Of a stretch of 64,000 bases of DNA, positions 50,941-59,990 are shown in pieces; position 1 is the first letter of the stretch; every line of letters starts with the position of its first letter. Below the pieces are notes generated by a model. That model was not told where the DNA came from and searched no databases. It was given only the letters and a program-made list of their open reading frames with translations. The DNA comes from JAAFJT01 sp043772905 (GTDB lineage Bacteria > Bacteroidota > Bacteroidia > Chitinophagales > Saprospiraceae). The stretch spans positions 1 to 64,000 of the forward strand of contig JAYVFS010000066.1 in the NCBI GenBank assembly GCA_043772905.1. Reading direction: 5' to 3'. Position numbers and translations under genes: made by a program.

Positions 50941-52326
50941 ATGACTTTTGAAGATTTAGGTCTTAATAAACCTCTGTTAGATGCGCTGAATGACATGGGT
51001 TTTACCGAACCGACGACGATTCAAGCCAAAGCTTTTTCGGTAATGATGTCGGGCAGTGATGTGATTGGCATAGCGCAAACGGGTACGGGTAAAACACTTG
51101 CGTACTTGTTGCCCTGTTTACAGCAATATCGTTTTTCAAAAAATAAAACTTTTGAACCAACTATTTTGATACTCGTTCCAACACGTGAACTCGTTGTTCA
51201 AGTCGTTGAAGAGGTTGAGAAGTTGATAAAATACATGGATTTGACCGTTGGCGGCATTTACGGTGGCTCGAATATCAACAGTCAAGTGACGTTGATTCGG
51301 AACGGTTTGGATATATTGGTGGCAACACCCGGACGCTTGTTGGACTTGGTCGGCAAAGGCGAGTTGCGCTTGAAACACGTGCGCAAACTCATTATTGACG
51401 AAGTAGATGAGATGTTAGATATGGGTTTTAGGTTTCAACTCGTGCGTGTTTTTGATACTTTGACAAAGCGACAAAACCTCATGTTTTCGGCAACGATGAC
51501 GGAAAAAGTAGAGGAATTAATCAATGATTTTTTCAAGTCACCTATCAAAGTAGAGGCTGCACCGACAGGGACACCGCTTGAAAACATAGAGCAATTTGGG
51601 TACCATGTGCCTAATTTCAATACCAAAGTCAACCTTTTGAAGATATTATTGGCTGAAAAACTGCCTTCGTCAAAAGGATTTATTTTAGACCCAGAAGAGG
51701 ACCCGAACAAAGTAAAAATATTGGTTTTTACAGCGACGAAGAAATTGGCTGATGTGCTTTTTGATCAAATTGAAAGTGAATTTCCTGAACAAGTTGGCGT
51801 TGTTCACTCCAACAAAGCGCAAGCAAAGCGTTTTGAAACAGTTAAACTCTTTCATCAAGGCGTGTACCCTGTTTTGATTGCGACGGATTTGGTCGCTCGC
51901 GGCATTGATATTTCGGAAGTGACACACGTTATTAATATGGATACGCCCGACACGCCAGAGGACTATATGCACCGCATCGGACGTACAGGGCGCGCGGACA
52001 AAAAAGGTATTGCGATTACGTTCATCACCGAAGAAGAAAAGGTATATCAAGCAGCGATAGAAGAATTGATGAATATCGAAATCCCCATGCTACCCATGCC
52101 TGAAGATATCGTTATTTCAGACGTGCTCATTGAAGATGAATTGCCGCAATACCGCATGAAATCGCCTGTACTTAAATTGCCTAAAAAAGATGAAACGAAT
52201 GCCGCTTTCCATGAAAAATCGGCAAAAAACAAGAAGGTGAACAATAAAATACGGCGTAAACAAGCGATGCACATAAAATACGGTAAACCACAAACCAAAG
52301 GCGCGAAGGTGAAAAAGAAAAGATAA
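50941..52326 (+). CDS. DEAD-box family ATP-dependent RNA helicase
   Basis: A 461-residue RNA helicase. Motifs in order: Q motif (FTEPTTIQAKAF, about 21), motif I AQTGTGKT (45-52), Ia PTRELVVQV, Ib ATPGRLLDL, motif II as DEVD (about 153-156) in place of DEAD, motif III SAT, and in the second domain ATDLVARGIDI and HRIGRTGR (about 343-350). The DEVD form is seen in some related helicases. The basic C-terminal tail (about 420-461, with NNKIRRKQAMH) may bind RNA. I choose ATG 50941, as the -7 box lies upstream of it. Likely role: ribosome assembly or mRNA turnover. No internal word copy. Confidence 0.93.
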   Translation: MTFEDLGLNKPLLDALNDMGFTEPTTIQAKAFSVMMSGSDVIGIAQTGTGKTLAYLLPCLQQYRFSKNKTFEPTILILVPTRELVVQVVEEVEKLIKYMDLTVGGIYGGSNINSQVTLIRNGLDILVATPGRLLDLVGKGELRLKHVRKLIIDEVDEMLDMGFRFQLVRVFDTLTKRQNLMFSATMTEKVEELINDFFKSPIKVEAAPTGTPLENIEQFGYHVPNFNTKVNLLKILLAEKLPSSKGFILDPEEDPNKVKILVFTATKKLADVLFDQIESEFPEQVGVVHSNKAQAKRFETVKLFHQGVYPVLIATDLVARGIDISEVTHVINMDTPDTPEDYMHRIGRTGRADKKGIAITFITEEEKVYQAAIEELMNIEIPMLPMPEDIVISDVLIEDELPQYRMKSPVLKLPKKDETNAAFHEKSAKNKKVNNKIRRKQAMHIKYGKPQTKGAKVKKKR

Positions 52327-52359
52327 AACATACTTCTTCCTATTTTCAGACCCCCTCAG

Positions 52360-52367
52360 TATATTTG
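52360..52367 (+). promoter_or_regulatory. -7 box overlapping a word copy
   Basis: TATATTTG fits TAnnTTTG; its first TA is the end of the word copy at 52351-52361. It lies 17 bases before the AAA ATPase start. Confidence 0.45.
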
Positions 52368-52384
52368 CCAAAAATGATTGAAAA

Positions 52385-53638
52385 ATGAGCGAAAACACGC
52401 CAGCATATATCAGCCATGTTCATCTGAAAGGCTATAAGAGTATCCGCGATATGGAGATAGACCTATTGCCGGGCTTGAATATTATTATTGGACCGAATGG
52501 GAGTGGGAAGACGAATTTTGTTGACTTTATGACTTATTTGAATAGATTTGGTTATGAAAATCAGCTTTATCAGAAAGAATTTAGTGTTGAGTTGATACAA
52601 AAAAATATAGAGAAAACTAAAATAAAAGATGATAATGAGTACAATTTTCCTTCTTTTGTTTGGATAGACCAACAAATCACTATTAACGGAAATGGTTATT
52701 CTGATAAAAGAAATGGAAAATATTTATTTAATGTTACAGAAGATATAAAATCTAACGATTCTACATTCGATTCTGTCTTAAAATATACTTACAAAGGCTC
52801 AAAAGTTGATTTATCCACTGAAAAATCTGGTAATAATAACGTGCATCAAATTTTAAGTGCAAAAAAAATAACTTTTAATAATCCTCTTAACTTTATAGAT
52901 TCTAACAGTAGTATTGAATTGATTCATGCAGAACCTCAATCTGATGAGGCTCATCCTGAACTTGGTGTGTATTATGCTGAATCAATCGTCAAGTCAGCTT
53001 TTGAAGATATTGAAAATAGCCAAAATGCAAAATTAGATGGTCTTATAAGATTGATTATCTATTTGTGGAATCAAGATGATATTGCTATTGGAAATGAACA
53101 ATTTATTACAGATTTCTTTAAGTATTTACCTCTATATTCACCTATTTCGGAAATAACTTTGGATAAAAAAGTTGTGACCTCCAAAGTTGATGGTAGTGAA
53201 GAGAAACTCACTAATCTTTTGAACGCTCTATCATTTCGAGTGAATAATAGTTGGTGGACTTGGGATGATTTATCTGACGGCACAAAGCGATTGTTTTATA
53301 TTATCTGTGAAGTCACAAGTTATAATGAGTTAGTGCTTGTTGAAGAACCCGAACTCGGCATCCACCCCGACCAACTCCATCTACTCATGGATTTCCTAAA
53401 AGAACAATCCAAAGAGAAACAAATCATCATTACAACGCACTCGCCTGAAGTATTGAATATTTTAGATAAAGATGAACTTGACCGCATCATCGTAACACGC
53501 TATGATTCGGAAAAAGGGACGCAAATGCACCATTTAAGCCCAAAACAAATACGAAAAGGGCAGATTTATATAGAAGAAGTGGGCAACCTAAAAAGTTTTT
53601 GGGTACATTCAAACCTTGAAGAGTATGAAGCCGAGTAA
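52385..53638 (+). CDS. AAA family ATPase, OLD/SMC-like
   Basis: A 417-residue ATPase. Walker A GPNGSGKT at 36-43, an ABC-type signature LSDGTKRLF (about 297-305), Walker B LVLVEEPELGIHP (about 316-328) and a switch region IITTHSPEVLN (about 350). The centre (60-290) is AT-rich and poorly conserved. It lacks a TOPRIM domain of its own, but the next gene, overlapping by 14 bases, codes a TOPRIM/DUF4276-like protein; together they resemble a split OLD nuclease or PARIS-like defence pair. No word copy lies within, but one lies just outside each end of the pair. Confidence 0.9.
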   Translation: MSENTPAYISHVHLKGYKSIRDMEIDLLPGLNIIIGPNGSGKTNFVDFMTYLNRFGYENQLYQKEFSVELIQKNIEKTKIKDDNEYNFPSFVWIDQQITINGNGYSDKRNGKYLFNVTEDIKSNDSTFDSVLKYTYKGSKVDLSTEKSGNNNVHQILSAKKITFNNPLNFIDSNSSIELIHAEPQSDEAHPELGVYYAESIVKSAFEDIENSQNAKLDGLIRLIIYLWNQDDIAIGNEQFITDFFKYLPLYSPISEITLDKKVVTSKVDGSEEKLTNLLNALSFRVNNSWWTWDDLSDGTKRLFYIICEVTSYNELVLVEEPELGIHPDQLHLLMDFLKEQSKEKQIIITTHSPEVLNILDKDELDRIIVTRYDSEKGTQMHHLSPKQIRKGQIYIEEVGNLKSFWVHSNLEEYEAE

Positions 53639-54266
53639 TTCAAACAAACAGAAGAAAACCGTAGTCAGCATTATTGGAGAACATCCCGATAATGACGCTT
53701 TGGCATTGTCATATATTCTAAAAGACGTGGTAAAAAGTGAAGTCCAATTTACTTTTCCATTGAAACAATATCGAGGTAGTGATTTAGATACTAAGAGTTT
53801 TTTAGATGACCTAAGAGCAGAATTTAGAGCCGAAACACCCAAAAACGTTATTTTAGTAAGGGATTTAGATGGTTTTATTTCAGAAACAGAGAAACTTAGA
53901 AATAGAGATGAATGGTTTAGAAAAGCGAATATTGAAGTCAAACAAACAGGTATCTTCTTTTTGGCCATTTATGAAATGGAGTCTTTGATTTTAGCGGATA
54001 TTCAGAATTTCAATAAATACTACAAGTTGAAAGAGAAACCAGTCAGTAATCCCATGATGAAGAAAAAAGAAGATGTGAAAAAATTGACTGAAAAAACTCA
54101 AAAAGGAAAATATACTGAAAGTGAAGCACCTAAAATATTCCAAACGCTTGATTTTAAAACAGTCTATGATAACCATAAAGGAGACCGTAGTTTTCATTCA
54201 TTTATTAAAGAACTGAAAGAGAAAAATTTATTAAAAACAGACAAAGACTTAAAATTCAAAATATAA
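53625..54266 (+). CDS. TOPRIM-like (DUF4276-type) protein, partner of the AAA ATPase
   Basis: A 213-residue protein. VVSIIGEHPDND (about 13-24) gives the conserved Glu, ILVRDLDGF (about 76-84) the Asp pair of a TOPRIM-type fold, and IYEMESLILAD (about 115-125) a segment common in DUF4276-like proteins. This fits a metal-dependent nuclease or effector of an ATPase-controlled defence system. I choose ATG 53625; a TTG nine bases upstream is possible. Overlaps the ATPase gene by 14 bases. AT-rich and without a word copy. The family call is by motif only. Confidence 0.75.
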   Translation: MKPSNSNKQKKTVVSIIGEHPDNDALALSYILKDVVKSEVQFTFPLKQYRGSDLDTKSFLDDLRAEFRAETPKNVILVRDLDGFISETEKLRNRDEWFRKANIEVKQTGIFFLAIYEMESLILADIQNFNKYYKLKEKPVSNPMMKKKEDVKKLTEKTQKGKYTESEAPKIFQTLDFKTVYDNHKGDRSFHSFIKELKEKNLLKTDKDLKFKI

Positions 54267-54292
54267 TCACCCCCTCAGTATAAACACGCAAA

Positions 54293-55093
54293 ATGACTCA
54301 AAACGACTTATTTCAAAAGATTTTAGAGAAAAAATCCTATCTCTGCATCGGTCTCGATACCGATTTGGACAAAATACCGAAACATTTGCTTGAAACGGAA
54401 GACCCTATTTTCGAGTTCAATAAAGCCATTATTGATGTCACCCGTGACTTGTGTGTTGCCTATAAACCCAATTTGGCTTTTTATGAAGCGCAAGGACTGA
54501 AAGGTTGGGCGGCGTTAGAAAAAACGGTTAAATATATTGGTAATCAACACTTTACGATTGCGGATGCCAAACGAGGTGATATTGGTAATACTTCACGGAT
54601 GTACGCCAAAGCGTTTTTTGAAAACATGGATTTTGATTCCGTCACCGTTGCGCCGTATATGGGAGAGGACTCCGTTAAACCGTTTTTAGATTTTGAAGGC
54701 AAATGGGTTATTCTGTTGGCTTTGACTTCAAACGTTGGGTCAATGGATTTTCAATTTAACCATGATTTGTTCAAAAGTGTCTTGAAAACAGCGCAAACTT
54801 GGGGAACGCCTGACAACTTGATGTTCGTCATTGGTGCAACACATCCAGAGCGTTTTTTAGAAATTCGTCGCTTAGCACCTCATAATTTTTTCCTTGTTCC
54901 GGGTATTGGCGCACAAGGCGGGGATTTGAAAAAAGTATCTGAATACGGTATGAACGATCAGTGCGGTTTGCTCATCAATTCGAGCCGTGAAATTATTTAT
55001 GCGAGTAACGGTTTGGATTTCGCAGAGAAAGCACGGGCGGCGGCATTGAAGACCCAACAAATAATGGCTGAGTTCTTAGAAAAACGATTTTAA
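54293..55093 (+). CDS. pyrF: Orotidine 5'-phosphate decarboxylase
   Basis: A 266-residue enzyme that makes UMP from OMP, the last step of pyrimidine synthesis. The catalytic motif DAKRGDIGNTS (residues 91-101) has the Asp-Lys-Asp triad; LCIGLDTDLDKIP lies near the start and FLVPGIGAQGGDL is the phosphate-binding end. The length fits the longer type 2 form. It lies 26 bases after the TOPRIM-like gene, with a word copy (54270-54280) in the gap; read-through from the defence pair is possible. Confidence 0.96.
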   Translation: MTQNDLFQKILEKKSYLCIGLDTDLDKIPKHLLETEDPIFEFNKAIIDVTRDLCVAYKPNLAFYEAQGLKGWAALEKTVKYIGNQHFTIADAKRGDIGNTSRMYAKAFFENMDFDSVTVAPYMGEDSVKPFLDFEGKWVILLALTSNVGSMDFQFNHDLFKSVLKTAQTWGTPDNLMFVIGATHPERFLEIRRLAPHNFFLVPGIGAQGGDLKKVSEYGMNDQCGLLINSSREIIYASNGLDFAEKARAAALKTQQIMAEFLEKRF

Positions 55094-55168
55094 ATTTTGC
55101 GCTTCGTATTTTTATTAAATTTATTTTGTTCAGAGCAAAATTTAACTTTTTAAAGCCATTGATTTTGC

Positions 55169-55176
55169 TAATTTTG
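55169..55176 (+). promoter_or_regulatory. -7 box of glmM
   Basis: TAATTTTG fits TAnnTTTG, about 127 bases before the chosen start. -33 element unclear. Confidence 0.45.
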
Positions 55177-55302
55177 CGCTGTAATATTGAAGTAACCTTA
55201 AAATTCACCCACAAAGGTTCATCTTAATTCTTTGATAAATCATTGATTTTCAAAGGCTTTTATACATTAACTTTAAACGTTGAACCACTTAATATAAACA
55301 TT

Positions 55303-56718
55303 TTGGCACTTATTAAATCTATTTCAGGAATCAGAGGAACGATTGGGGGCAGCTACGGTACAAATTTAACGCCACAAGACATCGTTGAATCAACTGCCGC
55401 TTTTGGCACTTGGGTACTAAATCGCAAGGGCGCAAAGCGCGCAAAAGTTGTTATCGGGCGTGATGCTCGTATTTCAGGAGCTATTGTCAATGGTTTGGTG
55501 GTCAATACATTGCTGGCTTTGGGCATTGATGTTGTTGATTTAGGTCTTTCTACAACGCCTACGGTCGAAGTTGCTGTTACAGTAGAACAAGCAGATGCGG
55601 GCATTATTTTGACAGCAAGTCACAATCCACGCGAATGGAATGCGCTTAAATTGCTCAACAATAAAGGTGAATTTATTTCTGCCGCAGATGGTCAAGAGGT
55701 ATTATCCTTGATTGAAAAAGGCGGTATTCGTTATGCTGACGTTGAACTTTTAGGCACTTATCGAACAGACGATTCTTATATTCAGAAACATATTGATAAA
55801 ATTTTCGCTCTTAAACTAGTTGATAAAGAACTCGTTGCGTCGAAAAACTTTCGTGTTGTCGTAGACCCTGTTAACTCAACGGGCGCTATCTCAATTGTTC
55901 CACTTCTCGAACAAATGGGTTGCACCGTTTTTATGATTAATGGTGAGATGAACGGTAATTTCGCGCACAATCCTGAACCACTACCTGAACACCTAAATGA
56001 CCTAGCAAAAGAAGTGGGCAATAAAAAAGCACACCTCGGCATTTCGGTTGACCCCGATGTTGACCGTTTGGCATTCGTGCGTGAAGACGGTGAAATGTTT
56101 GGCGAGGAATATACTTTGGTCGCTATTGCCGATTATATTTTGCAAAATACTGAGGGGGGGGGAAATACGGTTTCCAACCTGAGTTCAACAAAGGCTTTGC
56201 GGGACGTGACGGAAAAACATGGCGGTCAATATGCTGCTGCTGCCGTTGGTGAAGTCAATGTTGTTACAAAAATGAAGGAAACCAATGCCATTATCGGTGG
56301 TGAAGGCAACGGTGGTGTCATTTATCCTGAATTACATTATGGACGTGATGCCCTCGTTGGTGTCGCTTTGATGTTAACTTCTTTGGCAAAATTTGGAAAA
56401 CCTTTGTCCTTTATGAAAAAGCAGTTTCCCGAATACGAAATTGCTAAGAAAAAATTGGATTTACCAACCCATGCCAATGTCGATGACATCATCAATAACC
56501 TCGATGATAAATACAAACTAATGAAAAGTTGCAACCGCGACAGAACGGACGGTTTGAAACTCGAATTTAACGATGGCAACTGGATTCACATGCGCAAATC
56601 GAATACAGAACCCATTATTCGTATTTATGCTGAAAGTACCTCTTCTGTTGTTGCAAATAATTTGATTCAAAAAATTAACCGCGATATTTATGAGATTTTG
56701 AATGCGGAAAAAGCTTAG
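55303..56718 (+). CDS. glmM: Phosphoglucosamine mutase
   Basis: About 471 residues; converts glucosamine 6-phosphate to glucosamine 1-phosphate for cell-wall precursors. The active Ser is in TASHNP (about 103), the metal loop is DPDVDRL (about 249-255), and the phosphate loop RKSNTEPIIRIY is near the end. I choose a TTG start at 55303 because the usual Bacteroidota start (ALIKSISGIRGTIGG) follows directly; an ATG 60 bases upstream would add a 20-residue tail. A word copy with nine Gs (56148-56162) codes NTEGGG in the metal-loop neighbourhood, a slippage-prone site in what should be an essential gene. A phosphomannomutase activity is an alternative. Confidence 0.9.
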   Translation: MALIKSISGIRGTIGGSYGTNLTPQDIVESTAAFGTWVLNRKGAKRAKVVIGRDARISGAIVNGLVVNTLLALGIDVVDLGLSTTPTVEVAVTVEQADAGIILTASHNPREWNALKLLNNKGEFISAADGQEVLSLIEKGGIRYADVELLGTYRTDDSYIQKHIDKIFALKLVDKELVASKNFRVVVDPVNSTGAISIVPLLEQMGCTVFMINGEMNGNFAHNPEPLPEHLNDLAKEVGNKKAHLGISVDPDVDRLAFVREDGEMFGEEYTLVAIADYILQNTEGGGNTVSNLSSTKALRDVTEKHGGQYAAAAVGEVNVVTKMKETNAIIGGEGNGGVIYPELHYGRDALVGVALMLTSLAKFGKPLSFMKKQFPEYEIAKKKLDLPTHANVDDIINNLDDKYKLMKSCNRDRTDGLKLEFNDGNWIHMRKSNTEPIIRIYAESTSSVVANNLIQKINRDIYEILNAEKA

Positions 56719-56822
56719 TAAGTAATGATGAACGATGAATAACGCAAGATATTGACTATCAATTTGTTGCAAGAAATTATTTTCCCGTTTTTTTTCATTC
56801 ATGTACTTACAAGAACTAACTG

Positions 56823-56870
56823 AACAAAAAAACCCGAATTTCGTAACAACGAAATTCGGGTTTTTTTGTT
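56823..56870 (+). terminator. Strong terminator of glmM
   Basis: Perfect 22-base arms 56823-56844 and 56849-56870 with a 4-base loop; A- and T-tracts on both sides. Confidence 0.93.
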
Positions 56871-56896
56871 CAAAAACTTAAAAAATCCTAAAGAAT

Positions 56897-57012
56897 TTAT
56901 GCGGTTTTGCAAACGCCAAAACCGCCTTTGAAAGGCATCATTATGTCTGAAATAATCAAATCAGGTATGAGTTCAAAAGCCATATCTTCACAATGCTGCC
57001 CATTCGCTATTC
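56897..57012 (-). pseudogene. Fragment of a response-regulator receiver domain
   Basis: Read on the minus strand, the frame gives IANGQHCEDMAFELIPDL then IISDIMMPFKGGFGVCKTA and a stop (TAA at 56897). PDLIISDIMMP is the beta-3/phosphoacceptor hallmark of receiver domains. There is no start and no C-terminal half, so it is a remnant, probably of a hybrid sensor like the one that follows. Confidence 0.7.
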
Positions 57013-57173
57013 ATACTGATTATCGGATTATGCTTAGTTTTATTTAAAATGATTTTTGTCGTCCTTGCTTTTCCCATTTCGTAAAATTTTACTTGAAACC
57101 GTCATTCTTTTTTTGTAATTGATTGAACACTTTGTTTCTTTGGAGATAAGTTCAATTAACAAATACTTTATTA

Positions 57174-59990
57174 TTGTGTACGCAAACGACGATCAGCTTG
57201 AAAAACAATACGATACAAATTTCACAACTGGGCAAGGCCCTTCTTTACATTAATATACATATTAAATATAACGTTAAAATCACTATTTTAACGAGCCTAT
57301 TCTTATGGATAGCCCATAATTTTGGCTATACCCAAAAACGACCCGATGAATTTAGGATGAAGCAAGACTTAGCGAGCGCAAATGCTTTTATTGCATCCTA
57401 CAGAAATGATACAGCCCGTATTATTATAGCTCAATTAATGGATGAGGTGAACCAAAACCTACTCGACTCACCCTTTGGTTTGAAGGTGCAACTGGCGCAC
57501 GGCACTGCTTTAGAACACGACGACCACGATTCATTAGCGATGCAGATACTGCTGCATGTTAAGGAACGGAGTTCTGAAATTTTTTTATGGGATGTATTCA
57601 CCCAAACCTGTATTGCACTGGCACTGCTTCACGAAAACATGGAGCGCAGTAGTCAATCTTTAGAAAATCTGCAACAGGCTCAATACGCCATCAGTCAGTA
57701 TGGACTGGACGCTCTTTATCCTGCTTTTGCCGTTAGAATGTCATCTTATTATAGGGTCTTTACTGAAAATAAGGATTCTTCCTTGTTTTATGCTCAAGAG
57801 GCACTGCGTACGGCTCCCAAATTTAAATCAGATATAGAGGAAGCCACAGCTCACATGCTTATGCTTTTTTTGTTGCGGAAAACATCTTATGAGAAAGCAC
57901 TGGAACACGTTTTCGCTGGGCTGAGGATATTTCAAAAATTAGAAGATTATACGGAATCTGCTTCTATGTACAATAACATATCCCGTGTATATTATGAGTA
58001 CAATAATATCCAATTGGCATTAGCTTTTAATGATTCTACAATCGCCGAATCGAATAAAGCGATTGCAGGAGGTTTTGTAAAAACCAGTGCCCAATTTCAT
58101 GCATATCAATTTCGAGGCACCATACTTAAGACATTGGGACAAACCGATTCAGCTTGGTATTATTTGAATAAAGGACATGTCCTGGAATTGGAATGGGTTC
58201 GAAAAACGGAAAATCACAAAGTCGCAGAAGTAGATGCCCGTTACAATGATGAAAAAAAAGTAAAGCAAATAGAAGCACAAGCCCAGCAAATTAAATCCAA
58301 TGCAGAAAGGAAAAATCGGTTTTTGGCAATAGGTTTTTTAATCATCCTGTTTGCGGCTGTACTCTTTTATTATTATATTGAATTACGCCGTGCCAATCTT
58401 ATAACAAAGGAACAAGAAGCCCAGTTGCGCATGCTCGATGCCACAAAGTCCCACTTTTTTGCCAATGTGAGTCATGAATTGCGTACACCACTCACGCTGG
58501 TGTTGGGTCCCATTCATACGCTATTGAAAGAGAACCAACTAACCGAAAAGCAAAGCAAACTGCTGCACATAGCCGACAGAAACGGGAGACAATTGGAGCA
58601 GTTGGTCAATGAAATTCTCGATTTAAGAAAATTAGAAATGGGCAAAATGAGGCTGGTAGAAGAACCAACAGAATTGTCCTCTTTTTTCAACAGGTACGTT
58701 TCGCAGTTTGAATCTTTGGCAGAGCAAAAGCAGATTGATTTTTCATTTGATATATTAATAGACAAAGATTTGGTGGTTCAAATTGATAGGGATAAATACC
58801 GCCAAATATTGTACAATCTCCTTTCCAATGCCTTTAAGTTTACGCCGACGGGTGGTAAAATCAAAGCGATGTTCGCTCTAAACGACAACACGATTCAGCT
58901 TGAAGTTGCGGACTCTGGGCGGGGTATCCATCCCGATGATTTGCCTTATGTTTTCGATCGCTTTTTCCAGTCCAATCAACTCGACAGACTTGCCGAAGGC
59001 GGAACGGGCATCGGGCTTGCCCTTTGTAAGGAATATACACAACTTTTTGGCGGGCACATCAGCGTGGAAAGTACACTGGGTGAAGGGGCAATATTCAAGG
59101 GGACGTTTCCCGTTTCAGTCGTTGAGTATGCGCAGCTACCCGTTGCCCAATTACAAGCAGATGACCAACACGCATCGTTCTATCCGACGCAAGTTGAAAA
59201 CGATACTTACTTGAAATCATCCAGTACACCCAAACCAACCATTTTAGTCGTAGAAGATAACCCTGAATTACAGCGTTATATTGGTTTGGTTTTAGAAGAA
59301 AAATATCATATTATCACGGCAGACAATGGCAAAGTTGCCCTTGAAAAGCTCAATGATACCCCCTCAGTAGATTTAATCCTATCAGACCTCATGATGCCTG
59401 TGATGGACGGCTTTCAATTGCTTGAAAGGCTGAAATCGGATGATGCCACCCGCCACATCCCGACCATCATATTGACCGCACGAGCTGAAGCAACAGACAA
59501 GTTGAAAGCCCTACGCATCGGCGTGGACGATTATATCACCAAACCTTTTAACGAAGAAGAACTGGTGGTAAGGATTGAAAACCTTTTGAAAAACAAAGCT
59601 GTTCGACAGCAGGAGTATTTAACCGAAAGCGAACAAAAGGATGATGCCCAATCCATGTTCTCTGAAGAAGATAGGGCATGGTTGGAAACCTTCGAAACGT
59701 ATGTTCAAAAAAACTTTTCAAAAGGCATTCTCTCTGTGCCCATACTGGCACAGGCATTTACGATGAGCGAATCCACTCTGCTCCGCCAATTGAAACGTTT
59801 GACGGGACTTACACCTGTCCAATACCTTCAGGAGATACGACTCAATGAGGCCCGCCAATTATTGGAAAACCGTATTTATAAATCCATTACACAGGTGGCA
59901 TCCGAAGTTGGATACCAAGATGCTCGTTCCTTTTCCCGTAGTTTCAAACAACGGTTTGGTAAAGTGCCTTCTGACTTTCTGAATGATTGA
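57174..59990 (+). CDS. Hybrid two-component system protein (HTCS) with AraC output
   Basis: A 938-residue one-protein signal system. Order: N-terminal membrane/signal segment (about 35-55), TPR-like sensor part (about 60-370), membrane helix (about 380-402, FLAIGFLIILFAAVLFYYYI), kinase with SHELRTP (His about 434) and ATP-binding GTGIGLALCKEY, receiver with Asp about 738 (LILSDLMMPVMDGF), and C-terminal AraC helix-turn-helix (about 840-935). Both the kinase and receiver residues are intact. The start is uncertain: no ATG fits, TTG at 57174 is used here, and TTG 57198 is an alternative. Target genes may lie next to it, for example the secreted metallopeptidase. Word at 59359 (TPSVDL) lies in the receiver. 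Confidence 0.92.
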   Translation: MCTQTTISLKNNTIQISQLGKALLYINIHIKYNVKITILTSLFLWIAHNFGYTQKRPDEFRMKQDLASANAFIASYRNDTARIIIAQLMDEVNQNLLDSPFGLKVQLAHGTALEHDDHDSLAMQILLHVKERSSEIFLWDVFTQTCIALALLHENMERSSQSLENLQQAQYAISQYGLDALYPAFAVRMSSYYRVFTENKDSSLFYAQEALRTAPKFKSDIEEATAHMLMLFLLRKTSYEKALEHVFAGLRIFQKLEDYTESASMYNNISRVYYEYNNIQLALAFNDSTIAESNKAIAGGFVKTSAQFHAYQFRGTILKTLGQTDSAWYYLNKGHVLELEWVRKTENHKVAEVDARYNDEKKVKQIEAQAQQIKSNAERKNRFLAIGFLIILFAAVLFYYYIELRRANLITKEQEAQLRMLDATKSHFFANVSHELRTPLTLVLGPIHTLLKENQLTEKQSKLLHIADRNGRQLEQLVNEILDLRKLEMGKMRLVEEPTELSSFFNRYVSQFESLAEQKQIDFSFDILIDKDLVVQIDRDKYRQILYNLLSNAFKFTPTGGKIKAMFALNDNTIQLEVADSGRGIHPDDLPYVFDRFFQSNQLDRLAEGGTGIGLALCKEYTQLFGGHISVESTLGEGAIFKGTFPVSVVEYAQLPVAQLQADDQHASFYPTQVENDTYLKSSSTPKPTILVVEDNPELQRYIGLVLEEKYHIITADNGKVALEKLNDTPSVDLILSDLMMPVMDGFQLLERLKSDDATRHIPTIILTARAEATDKLKALRIGVDDYITKPFNEEELVVRIENLLKNKAVRQQEYLTESEQKDDAQSMFSEEDRAWLETFETYVQKNFSKGILSVPILAQAFTMSESTLLRQLKRLTGLTPVQYLQEIRLNEARQLLENRIYKSITQVASEVGYQDARSFSRSFKQRFGKVPSDFLND

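Larger units (their letters stand above)
56719..57173. other. glmM - hybrid sensor intergenic region
   Basis: Contains the glmM terminator (56823-56870) and a short response-regulator remnant on the minus strand (56897-57012). The rest is AT-rich; no intact gene. Confidence 0.65.

Noticed and set aside
50941..54266. Helicase plus AAA/TOPRIM genes as a Gabija system
   Set aside because: The helicase has DEAD-box RNA helicase motifs, not the UvrD-type expected for GajB, has its own promoter, and the order and fusion state do not match GajA.
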